DNA of 64,000 bases from JAVDCA01 sp035293985 (lineage in GTDB: Bacteria > Pseudomonadota > Alphaproteobacteria > Rhizobiales > Xanthobacteraceae), in the NCBI GenBank assembly GCA_035293985.1, contig DATGLS010000045.1, positions 310,001 through 374,000 of the forward strand, read 5' to 3'. The notes under the pieces are model-generated. The model did not search any database. It was not told the DNA's origin and saw only the letters and a list, made by a program, of their open reading frames with translations. Shown in pieces: positions 57,269-64,000 of this stretch (positions are counted from its first letter, which is position 1; every line of letters begins with the position of its first letter). Both the position numbers and the translations under genes were made by a program.

Positions 57269-58597
57269 GTGTTCCGGCGTTTCCTGGAAGACCGCAACGG
57301 AAGCGTGATGCCGTTACTGGCCATCGCCGCCATCCCGCTGGTCGGGCTGATCGGCGCCTCCGTCGACTACAGCCGCGCCGCCGCGATCCAGACGACGCTG
57401 CAGGCGGCCGCTGATTCGACCTCGCTCGCGATGGCGCAAAATGCCGCGTCGCTGACCGCCGCCCAGCTGCAGACCCAGGGGCAGGCCTACTTCAACGCGC
57501 TGTTCGCCAACACGGGCGCCGCGACGCCCGCCGTGACCGTGACCTACACCAGCTCGGGTACCTCGCAGGTGGTGGTGAGCGCGACGAGCTCGGTCAACAC
57601 CATGTTCATGGGCATCATGGGCTTCAGCCATCTGCCGATATCAGCCTCGTCGACCGCGGTCTGGGGCAATACCCGGCTGCGCGTCGCACTCGTGCTCGAC
57701 AACACCGGCTCGATGAGCCAGGGCGGCTCCGGGACGCCCTCGTCGCCGACCAAGATCCAAGCGCTGCAGACCGCCGCCCACAACATGCTGAACCAGCTGC
57801 AGTCGGCGGCGCAGAACGATGGCGACGTCTACGTGTCGATCGTTCCGTTCGCCAAGGACGTCAACGTCGACCCGAGCAACTACAACGAATCATGGGTGGA
57901 CTTCACCGCCTGGGAGGCCGCGAACGGCAGATGCAGCAACACGAAATACACCTCGCAGAGCAGCTGCACCGCGAACAAGGCGACGTGGACCCCGGCGGCC
58001 ACCAGCACCTGGAACGGCTGCGTGACCGATCGCAACCAGAACTACGATACGAACAACACCGCCCCGACGAGCGGCGCCCTGTTCCCGGCCGAGCAGTACA
58101 ATGCCTGCCCGGTGGCGATGATGCCGCTGAGCTATGACTGGACCAATCTCGGCAAGAAGATCGACGCGATGACGCCGAATGGCGGCACCAACCAGGCGAT
58201 CGGCCTCGTCTGGGGCTGGCAGTCGCTCACGCCGACCTCCCCGCTCAACGCGCCGTCCGAGGACCCGAACTATACCTATCAGCACATCGTGGTCATCCTC
58301 AGCGACGGTCTCAACACGCAGGATCGCTGGTATGGCAACGGTTCGAACTGGTCGAGCCAGGTCGACGCGCGCCAGAAGATCACCTGCGACAACATGAAGA
58401 GCGCCGGGATCACGATCTACGCGGTGCAGGTCGACACCGACAACGAGGCGACCTCGAGCGTGCTGCAGTACTGCGCCGGCAACCAGGCCGGGATCGGCGA
58501 CAAGAGCAAGTTCTTCCTGCTCACCACGCCGACGCAGATCGTCACTACGTTCAACACGATCGCCACCGGCCTCACCCGATTGCGCATCGCGAACTGA
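57269..58597 (+). CDS. TadG-like von Willebrand factor protein, first copy
   Basis: A 442-residue protein with an N-terminal hydrophobic segment (VMPLLAIAAIPLVGLIGASV, then DYSRA) as in TadE/TadG-like pilus assembly proteins. A von Willebrand A domain follows with the MIDAS-type ALVLDNTGSMS and VVILSDGLNTQDRWYG. The mature part is probably surface or periplasmic. The GTG at 57269 follows GGAGAG; earlier in-frame GTGs at 57209 and 57245 are alternatives. A strong terminator separates it from a paralogue of similar architecture. Confidence 0.85.
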   Translation: MFRRFLEDRNGSVMPLLAIAAIPLVGLIGASVDYSRAAAIQTTLQAAADSTSLAMAQNAASLTAAQLQTQGQAYFNALFANTGAATPAVTVTYTSSGTSQVVVSATSSVNTMFMGIMGFSHLPISASSTAVWGNTRLRVALVLDNTGSMSQGGSGTPSSPTKIQALQTAAHNMLNQLQSAAQNDGDVYVSIVPFAKDVNVDPSNYNESWVDFTAWEAANGRCSNTKYTSQSSCTANKATWTPAATSTWNGCVTDRNQNYDTNNTAPTSGALFPAEQYNACPVAMMPLSYDWTNLGKKIDAMTPNGGTNQAIGLVWGWQSLTPTSPLNAPSEDPNYTYQHIVVILSDGLNTQDRWYGNGSNWSSQVDARQKITCDNMKSAGITIYAVQVDTDNEATSSVLQYCAGNQAGIGDKSKFFLLTTPTQIVTTFNTIATGLTRLRIAN

Positions 58598-58613
58598 CCG
58601 CGGCGGACCTGAG

Positions 58614-58662
58614 GGCGCCGGCCGCCCGGGCTCTTCGGTCCGGCGCGGCCGGCGCCGTTTTT
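58614..58662 (+). terminator. Rho-independent terminator between the TadG-like genes
   Basis: GGCGCCGGCCGC pairs exactly with GCGGCCGGCGCC across a 19-base loop, then GTTTTTCTG. The two vWA genes are therefore probably separate transcripts. Confidence 0.85.
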
Positions 58663-58744
58663 CTGCGATCGAATTAATGGAGCATTTTATTTTCTTTGCG
58701 AATATTACGCGAGACTTACGCCGTCACCTGCGGACAGGTGTGCC

Positions 58745-60136
58745 ATGACGATGAGCTCGATGATCGCGAGGCTGCGCAACGCGTGCCGCCGTTTCGCCGG
58801 CGATCAGCAAGGCAACACGCTCATTATCTTCGCGCTCGCCTTCATTCCGCTAATCGGCCTGACCGGGGCCGCGGTGGACTACAGCCGCGCCAACTCGGTC
58901 CACACCGCCATGCAGGCGGCGGCCGACACGACCGCACTCATGATCGCCCAGAGCGCGAACAGCGAGACCGCCACGGCGCTGCAGACCCAGGCGACCTCGT
59001 ACTACAAGGCACTGTTCACGCGTGCCGACGCCTCCAACCTGAACGTCACCGCGACCTACACGACGACGGGCGGCTCGACCGTCGTGGTCAACGCGACCGC
59101 GACCTACAAGACGAGCTTCATGGGCATCATGGGCTTCTCGACGATCCCGCTCGCGGTGACATCGACGGCAAGCTTCGGCAACTCGCGGCTGCGCGTCGCG
59201 CTCGTGCTCGACAATACCGGGTCGATGGCCGATTCCGGCAAGCTCACGGCGCTTCAGACCGCCACCACCAACCTGCTCAACCAGCTCAAGAGCGCAGTCG
59301 TCAACAACGGCGACGTCTATGTGTCGATCATCCCGTTCGTCAAGGACGTGAACGTGGGCTCGAGCAGCTCCGGCGCCAGCTGGATCGACTGGACCGACTG
59401 GGATGCGCACAACGGCAGCTGCACCGGCGCCGGCGGCTTTGGCGGTTTCGGTGGTTTCGGCGGTTTCGGTGGGTTGGGCGGCATCATTTCGCAGAGCACC
59501 TGCCCGGGAACGTGGAAGCCGGCCAATCACAACACCTGGAACGGCTGCGTCATGGATCGCGGCGACGCGAACGGACCGGATCCCGGCAACTACGACACCA
59601 ACGTGGTCGCGCCGACCACCGGCACCACCGCGACGCTGTTGCCCGCAGAGCAATACGGCAGCTGCCCGCAGGCCGCCATGGGGCTGAGCTACGACTGGAC
59701 GTCGATGCAGCAGCTCGTCAACAACATGACGCCGAACGGCAGCACCAATCAGAACATCGGCCTCGCGCTCGGCTGGATGTCGCTGGTCGGCGGCGGGCCC
59801 TTCACGGCGCCGGCGCTCGATCCGCACTACACTTACAATCAGGTCATCATCCTGCTCACCGACGGCCTCAACACGCAGGATCGCTGGTATGGCGACGGCA
59901 TGAACACGTCGACCCAGGTCGATGCGCGCCAGACGCTCACCTGCACCAACATCAAGAAGGCCGGGATCACGATCTACACGATCCAGGTCAACACCGACGG
60001 CTCGCCGACCTCGACCCTGCTGCAGAGCTGCGCGAGCGACTCGAGCAAGTTCTTCCTGCTCACCTCGTCGAGCCAGATCGTCACGACCTTCAGCGCGATC
60101 GGCACCAACCTGTCGAAGCTGCGCATCTCCAAATAG
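58745..60136 (+). CDS. TadG-like von Willebrand factor protein, second copy
   Basis: A 463-residue paralogue of the upstream gene: same membrane segment (IIFALAFIPLIGLTGAAVDY), vWA motif ALVLDNTGSMADSG and IILLTDGLNTQDRWYGD. Inside the vWA domain near residue 230 it has an extra Gly/Phe stretch (GAGGFGGFGGFGGFGG, then LGGI) that the first copy lacks. Start ATG at 58745. The pair is probably an ancestral duplication. Confidence 0.86.
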   Translation: MTMSSMIARLRNACRRFAGDQQGNTLIIFALAFIPLIGLTGAAVDYSRANSVHTAMQAAADTTALMIAQSANSETATALQTQATSYYKALFTRADASNLNVTATYTTTGGSTVVVNATATYKTSFMGIMGFSTIPLAVTSTASFGNSRLRVALVLDNTGSMADSGKLTALQTATTNLLNQLKSAVVNNGDVYVSIIPFVKDVNVGSSSSGASWIDWTDWDAHNGSCTGAGGFGGFGGFGGFGGLGGIISQSTCPGTWKPANHNTWNGCVMDRGDANGPDPGNYDTNVVAPTTGTTATLLPAEQYGSCPQAAMGLSYDWTSMQQLVNNMTPNGSTNQNIGLALGWMSLVGGGPFTAPALDPHYTYNQVIILLTDGLNTQDRWYGDGMNTSTQVDARQTLTCTNIKKAGITIYTIQVNTDGSPTSTLLQSCASDSSKFFLLTSSSQIVTTFSAIGTNLSKLRISK

Positions 60137-60184
60137 GCGCATGAGGCGGCCCGGCGCGGCCAGCGGGCCAGCGGGCCAGCGGGC

Positions 60185-60217
60185 CAGCAAAAAAGCCCGG
60201 CCGAGCGGCCGGGCTTC
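60185..60217 (-). terminator. Terminator of the phasin gene
   Basis: The stem AGCCCGGCC/GGCCGGGCT has a GAGC loop and an A-run on the + strand (60189-60194), i.e. a T-run when read on the phasin strand. It can also serve the convergent TadG-like gene. Four AGCGGGCC direct repeats precede it. Confidence 0.8.
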
Positions 60218-60253
60218 TATTCGCAGCGAAACGCTTCAGCCTACGTCGTCAAC

Positions 60254-60598
60254 TTACTTCGCGGCGACGCCGTTGACCTTGCTGACGAAGCTCTCGAACG
60301 GCTTATAGGTCTCCTTCGTCAGATCGGCGTAGAGCTCGCCGATACGGGTCGCGCCGGCGACGAAGCCCTCGTAGGCGGTCTTCGCGTAGTCCGTCTGGAT
60401 CTCGATCGCCTTCTCGAGCGACTTGGCGCCGAACAGCTTCTCGGCCGCCGCGCTGCCTTCCTCGAATGACTTCTTCGAATAGTCGGCGACCTCGACCGCA
60501 ATCGCCTGCACGCCCTTCGACACCGCGCCGAATGACTTCATTGCGATGTCCATATTGTCCTTGCCGATCTTCTGCAGCTCATCGAAGTTCTTGAGCAT
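60254..60598 (-). CDS. Phasin-family protein
   Basis: A 114-residue amphipathic helical protein, normal for phasin_2. MLKNFDELQKIGKDNMDIAM is followed by ADYSKKSFEEGSAAAEKLF, the usual helix hairpin. Phasins coat polyhydroxyalkanoate granules or act as cytosolic storage- and stress-linked proteins. The gene stands alone with a terminator downstream and a palindrome near the promoter (60717-60735). Confidence 0.85.
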   Translation of the reverse strand: MLKNFDELQKIGKDNMDIAMKSFGAVSKGVQAIAVEVADYSKKSFEEGSAAAEKLFGAKSLEKAIEIQTDYAKTAYEGFVAGATRIGELYADLTKETYKPFESFVSKVNGVAAK

Positions 60599-60960
60599 CT
60601 TTGTCTCCCGGCTCGCCCACCCGGGCGACCCTTGTGTCTGGTTGTGGATAAATTCCGTTCGGCTTCCTCAAGCCTTGATCGTGACATATATCGCACTGCA
60701 CAAAAAGTCAAGAAAAAATATTGCAACGCAATATTGGTAATCACTGTTTCCAATTCCTTAATGGGATTAACCGTTTAGCAACCCCATCCGCATACGCTGA
60801 TTGACTGTGCTGTTGCGGTAACGCCGCAGCAAGGTACGCGCGATAAGTGCAGGGAGACCGAGCGCCGCCTTTTTTAAGTCAAGCCGCAGGGCTAGTCCGT
60901 AAAGATCATGGGGACGTCCGGCGCACGGGGCGCTCAAGCGAGCACGGACCAGGGGAGACC
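60599..60960. other. Regulatory region between phasin and dac genes
   Basis: 362 bases between divergent genes. On the minus strand TTGACT near 60705 sits upstream of phasin, and a palindrome at 60717-60735 precedes it. On the plus strand TTGACT near 60800 may serve the carboxypeptidase gene. No open frame of interest. Confidence 0.5.
60717..60735. promoter_or_regulatory. Palindromic operator upstream of phasin
   Basis: AATATTGC-AAC-GCAATATT is a perfect eight-base inverted repeat and contains TGC-N3-GCA, the core of PhaR-type sites that repress phasin genes. The identification as PhaR is inferred. Confidence 0.5.
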
Positions 60961-62751
60961 ATGTTGCGCGTTCAGCGTTGTTCGAGGGGATTCGGCCATC
61001 CAGTCGCCAATCTGATCGCGGTCGCCGCGGCGCTTGCCGCCGCCACCGGCCCCGCCGATGCGCGCCACCACCGGCACTACATCCGCGTCAGCACCCACGC
61101 TGCCACCCACGTCAGCGCTCGTCACCATGTCAGCCACCATTCGGTGCGCGACAGCGACTACAGCCCGCCGCGCGCCTCGATCGTGGTCGATGCCAATTCC
61201 GGCAAGGTGCTGGAAGAGACCAACGCCGACAGCCTGCGCCATCCCGCCTCGCTCACCAAGGTCATGACGCTCTACTTGCTGTTCGAGCGTCTCGACGCCG
61301 GCAAGATGAAGCTCACGACCGAGATGCCGGTGTCGGAGCACGCCGCCGAGCAGGCGCCGACCAAGCTGGGCCTCAAGGAAGGCCAGCATCTCGCGGTCGA
61401 GGACGCGATCCGCGGCATCGTCACGCGCTCTGCCAATGACGCAGCGGTCGTGATCGCCGAGGCGATCGGCGGCGACGAGGAGAGCTTCGCCAAGATGATG
61501 ACCGCCAAGGCGCATGCGCTCGGCATGAGCCACACGACCTACGTCAACGCATCCGGCCTGCCCGACGACGACCAGAACACCACGGCGCGCGACCAGGCGA
61601 CGCTCGGCCGCGCCATCCAGGACCGCTTCCCGAAGTACTATCACTACTTCTCGACTCCCTCGTTCACGTTCCGCGGCGAGGAGATCCGCAACCACGACCA
61701 CCTGCTCGGCCAATACGGCGTCGACGGCATCAAGACCGGCTACACGCGCGACTCCGGGTTCAATCTTCTCACCTCGCTGCATAAGGACGGGCGCCATGTC
61801 GTGGCCGTCGTCCTGGGCGGCACCTCGGCGCGCGCACGCGACGAGCACATGCGGGCGCTCCTCGAGGCGCATATGGACGAGGCTTCGACCCGCCGCACCG
61901 CGACGATGGTCGCGGAAGCCGCCGAGGAGCCGGTGCGGGTCGCGACGCGCGGTCTGCATCCCGCCGCCGCGCCCGCCCCGGGCTACTCGCTCGCGACCGT
62001 GTCGTCGGTCCCGGTGCACGCGCCGAATGCGGCACTGCAAGGGCCCATCCTGGTCGTGAAGCGCAACGTCGCCGCCGCCAACGAGCCGATCAAGCCGATC
62101 GCCGTGAAAACCATCAAGGTGCGGCTCGCGCCGATGCGCACCGCTTCGCTCCAGCCGCCGGCCGCCATGGTCCCGATCAATGACCAGACTGGCGCGACGC
62201 AAGCACCCGCTGCACCCGCTGCACCCGCTGCGGCCGCCGCCCCAGCGCCAGCAGCCGCGTCGGCGGCACCCGCGATCGCCGCGTTGGCGGCACACATGAG
62301 GGCGCACATGGCGGCCGCCGCACCACAACAGCCCGCGGTGCAGGCCGCACCGGCGCCGTCACCCCTCCCCCTTCCGCCCGCGCCCGCCTGGCAGACGCCA
62401 GCGGCCGCTGCCGCGCCGGTCGTCGTGGCGACCGCGACGCAGGCGCCGCCGAAGGCGGAGCCGGCCGCGCCCGCACCAACACGCAACCAGCAGGCTCACG
62501 CCCCCACGCACACCGGCTGGATCATCCAGATCGGCGCGTTCGGCAGCGAGGACGAAGCCAAGCAGCATCTCGACGAGGCGCAGAGCAAGGTGAGCTCGCT
62601 TCAGCACGCCGACCGTTTCACCGAGCCCGTGACCAAGGACGACAAGGTCTACTATCGGGCGCGCTTTGCCGGCCTCGACAAGAGCCAGGCCGAGGAGACC
62701 TGCAAAAAGCTGCGGCGCAACGACTTCGCCTGCATGACGGTCAAGAACTAG
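60961..62751 (+). CDS. D-alanyl-D-alanine carboxypeptidase with SPOR domain
   Basis: A 596-residue periplasmic enzyme. After a signal peptide (about 1-35) the penicillin-binding carboxypeptidase domain has SLTK (SxxK, nucleophile Ser), SAND (SxN) and DGIKTGYTR (KTG). A long Ala/Pro-rich linker leads to a C-terminal SPOR domain (WIIQIGAFGSEDEAKQHLDE) that binds denuded peptidoglycan at the septum. It trims the terminal D-Ala of muropeptides. Start ATG at 60961; a long open frame upstream to 60847 is discounted. Confidence 0.92.
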   Translation: MLRVQRCSRGFGHPVANLIAVAAALAAATGPADARHHRHYIRVSTHAATHVSARHHVSHHSVRDSDYSPPRASIVVDANSGKVLEETNADSLRHPASLTKVMTLYLLFERLDAGKMKLTTEMPVSEHAAEQAPTKLGLKEGQHLAVEDAIRGIVTRSANDAAVVIAEAIGGDEESFAKMMTAKAHALGMSHTTYVNASGLPDDDQNTTARDQATLGRAIQDRFPKYYHYFSTPSFTFRGEEIRNHDHLLGQYGVDGIKTGYTRDSGFNLLTSLHKDGRHVVAVVLGGTSARARDEHMRALLEAHMDEASTRRTATMVAEAAEEPVRVATRGLHPAAAPAPGYSLATVSSVPVHAPNAALQGPILVVKRNVAAANEPIKPIAVKTIKVRLAPMRTASLQPPAAMVPINDQTGATQAPAAPAAPAAAAAPAPAAASAAPAIAALAAHMRAHMAAAAPQQPAVQAAPAPSPLPLPPAPAWQTPAAAAAPVVVATATQAPPKAEPAAPAPTRNQQAHAPTHTGWIIQIGAFGSEDEAKQHLDEAQSKVSSLQHADRFTEPVTKDDKVYYRARFAGLDKSQAEETCKKLRRNDFACMTVKN

Positions 62752-63056
62752 CGCCTGAGGCATGCGAAATCCCGCCCCGGATTTGATCCGGGGCGGACGC
62801 CGGTTCGTAGATTTGGACGAGCGAAGCGACGCCGTTCTTCGAACCGTGATGGACATGCGCCAAATAGACCAGCTGTCGCGCCGCCAGAACCACGCGCAGG
62901 TCACGAAGCAGTAAGAATTTCGCGGCAGAATTTCGCACAGCAGAAAAGGAAAAGAAGTCGGGGTTCGGCGTTATCGTTGGAGTCGGGTTCGTTCAGTAGC
63001 GTAACGCGTAACGGATGGGTTGCCGGACAGGAGGCCGCGCTCATCCGTGTGTGGAG
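62752..63056. other. Gap with a terminator-like hairpin
   Basis: 305 bases. CCGCCCCGGAT-TTG-ATCCGGGGCGG at 62772-62796 is a perfect 11-pair hairpin 20 bases after the dac stop, without a T-run. No supported gene is visible in the rest. Confidence 0.55.
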
Positions 63057-63758
63057 TTAGCGATGGCGGCGGAGAAGAACATCTTTGGCCTCATTGATGC
63101 GGGCCGCGAGGTACGTCGGCCCCCCTTGATCGGGATGCAGTTTCTTCATGAGAGCCCGGTAGGCCTGTCCGATTTCCTCCGCACCAGCCCCCGGCTCAAG
63201 GCCAAGGAACTTATAGGCCTCCTCTTCGGTCATTTTGCCGGAACTCGCCGCACCGCGCTGCCGCGCGTCCGCACTGCCTTGCGCGTGTTCACGCCAGCCG
63301 GCCTGCCGGCGGTCACGATACGCCATCAATAGCTGCCGGCTCGCCGGGTCCATCTCCGCCATCAGCGCATCGAGGGTTGCATCGTCGAGCGCGTCGAGGT
63401 CGGCGCCCGCGCGCCGGCCGGCAATGACGCGACCGCGCATGGCGCCGGTCACATGATCGATCGCGACCTCGATGAAGGCGGTGCGCTGGCGCGACACCTG
63501 GCTCGCGCCGCCCATCCAGCTGGGCAGGAAAGAAACGCCGCGCATCCAGCCGAGCAGACTGAGCCCCAGGAGCCCGAGCGGCACGCCGAGCCCGATGAGG
63601 CCGCGCAGCGTGAGCAGCACCCCGGCGACGAGCGCCAGCAGGCCGCCCGCCCGTTGCGCGAGCCAGGCCGTGCCGGTGGGATTGGCCCGCACGTATTTGT
63701 GCATGAACCAAAGCACCACGAGCAGCGCCACGATGCCGGTGAGCACCGATCCCATCAT
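63057..63758 (-). CDS. Membrane-anchored DnaJ-domain protein
   Basis: A 233-residue protein: hydrophobic N-terminal segments (about 5-20 and 35-70), a middle region, and a C-terminal J domain of about 55 residues with the HPD motif in LMKKLHPDQGGP. The arrangement recalls alphaproteobacterial DjlA/TIM14-like J proteins that recruit DnaK to the membrane. The ATG at 63758 follows GAGGTG; a longer in-frame start at 63809 exists. A thiE-like gene is upstream on the same strand. Confidence 0.85.
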   Translation of the reverse strand: MMGSVLTGIVALLVVLWFMHKYVRANPTGTAWLAQRAGGLLALVAGVLLTLRGLIGLGVPLGLLGLSLLGWMRGVSFLPSWMGGASQVSRQRTAFIEVAIDHVTGAMRGRVIAGRRAGADLDALDDATLDALMAEMDPASRQLLMAYRDRRQAGWREHAQGSADARQRGAASSGKMTEEEAYKFLGLEPGAGAEEIGQAYRALMKKLHPDQGGPTYLAARINEAKDVLLRRHR

Positions 63759-63813
63759 CACCTCATGCCAGGCTGCGTCTGGCCCCGTCCGCCGGCCCGG
63801 TTGCGACACGCAT

Positions 63814-64000
63814 CTAGCGCCGATTGGCCGGAACGCAAAGCGCGGTCAGGAATCCGGCCACAATGTCGTGGACGCGGCTGGACGGCCCCGCGGCGCGCAT
63901 GATCTCGCCCATCACCGCAATGCCGGCCGCGCCGGCGGCGATGCACTCTTGCGCACGCTGCCGCGTGATGCCGCCCAGCGCAAGCAGCGGGAGCCCGTGA
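63814..64000 (-). CDS. Thiamine phosphate synthase-like protein, C-terminal end
   Basis: Only the last 61 codons are in the window; the gene enters from the right edge. They read LPLLALGGITRQRAQECIAA then GAAGIAVMGEIMRA, the final beta-alpha units of a ThiE/TenI-type TIM barrel with the phosphate-binding GGI and G-IAVMG. ThiE joins the thiazole and pyrimidine parts of thiamine; TenI-like proteins look similar, so the symbol is left open. Confidence 0.7.
   Translation of the reverse strand, partial: HGLPLLALGGITRQRAQECIAAGAAGIAVMGEIMRAAGPSSRVHDIVAGFLTALCVPANRR

Overview
The window is high-GC DNA with ordinary alphaproteobacterial chromosomal genes. A PleD/DivK pair, an EipB-type DUF1849 protein, DUF3572, DUF983, phasin, a ClpS-ClpA pair and a PyrB-PyrC' pair point to Hyphomicrobiales (Rhizobiales), in the Bradyrhizobium/Xanthobacter/Pseudolabrys neighbourhood. 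This placement is inferred from gene content; no database search was possible.

1-30 kb is conserved housekeeping. It holds a tautomerase, a Tat-exported dienelactone hydrolase, glutathione peroxidase, PrmB, a CPBP protease and RuvX. Next come pyrimidine genes (pyrB, a small membrane protein and a dihydroorotase homologue lacking the HxH metal motif), a tandem plsY duplication, dprA, topA, rnr, a DUF983-NUDIX pair, rpmG, pleD-divK, a dinB with an N-terminal zinc ribbon, a D-aminoacylase-like amidohydrolase, eipB, ridA, ugpQ, a COG3146 protein and a HIT protein. Two families of palindromic intergenic repeat occur here.

30-46 kb is the unusual part. Twenty-six tRNA-like genes, all on the + strand, lie in clusters of ten, eight and four plus four singles. 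All 26 anticodons differ and together they cover all twenty amino acids. Many are structurally abnormal: ten carry C instead of the near-invariant U33, one carries A33, several lack a TTC T-loop, the Leu gene lacks a long variable arm, and four lack an encoded CCA. Eight tRNAs are followed at once by a related GC-rich spacer repeat. A promoter-like element and a 500-base leader with a boxA-like site precede the array. A 21-bp sequence at the boxA recurs inverted six bases after the last tRNA, so it brackets about 15.3 kb. Just beyond lies an intact RtcB RNA ligase gene. Ordinary accessory genes on both strands (LysR, CocE/NonD hydrolase, DUF1127-GNAT fusion, two MFS transporters, two paralogous AraC regulators, a TPR glycosyltransferase, a small secreted protein) are interspersed. 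A second, divergent tRNA set next to an RNA ligase suggests an RNA-damage or translation-stress system; this is a hypothesis.

47-53.6 kb is accessory metabolism and decay: a broken cytochrome c, a MetE-like methyltransferase with a TetR regulator, a LysR regulator divergent from a luciferase-like oxidoreductase, a PEP-mutase-family enzyme and a doubly broken DUF2293 gene. 53.8-64 kb returns to core genes: clpA-clpS with a small coupled ORF and a 13-bp tandem repeat, two tandem TadG-like von Willebrand proteins, a phasin with a palindromic operator candidate, a SPOR-domain D,D-carboxypeptidase, a membrane DnaJ-like protein and the end of a thiE-like gene.
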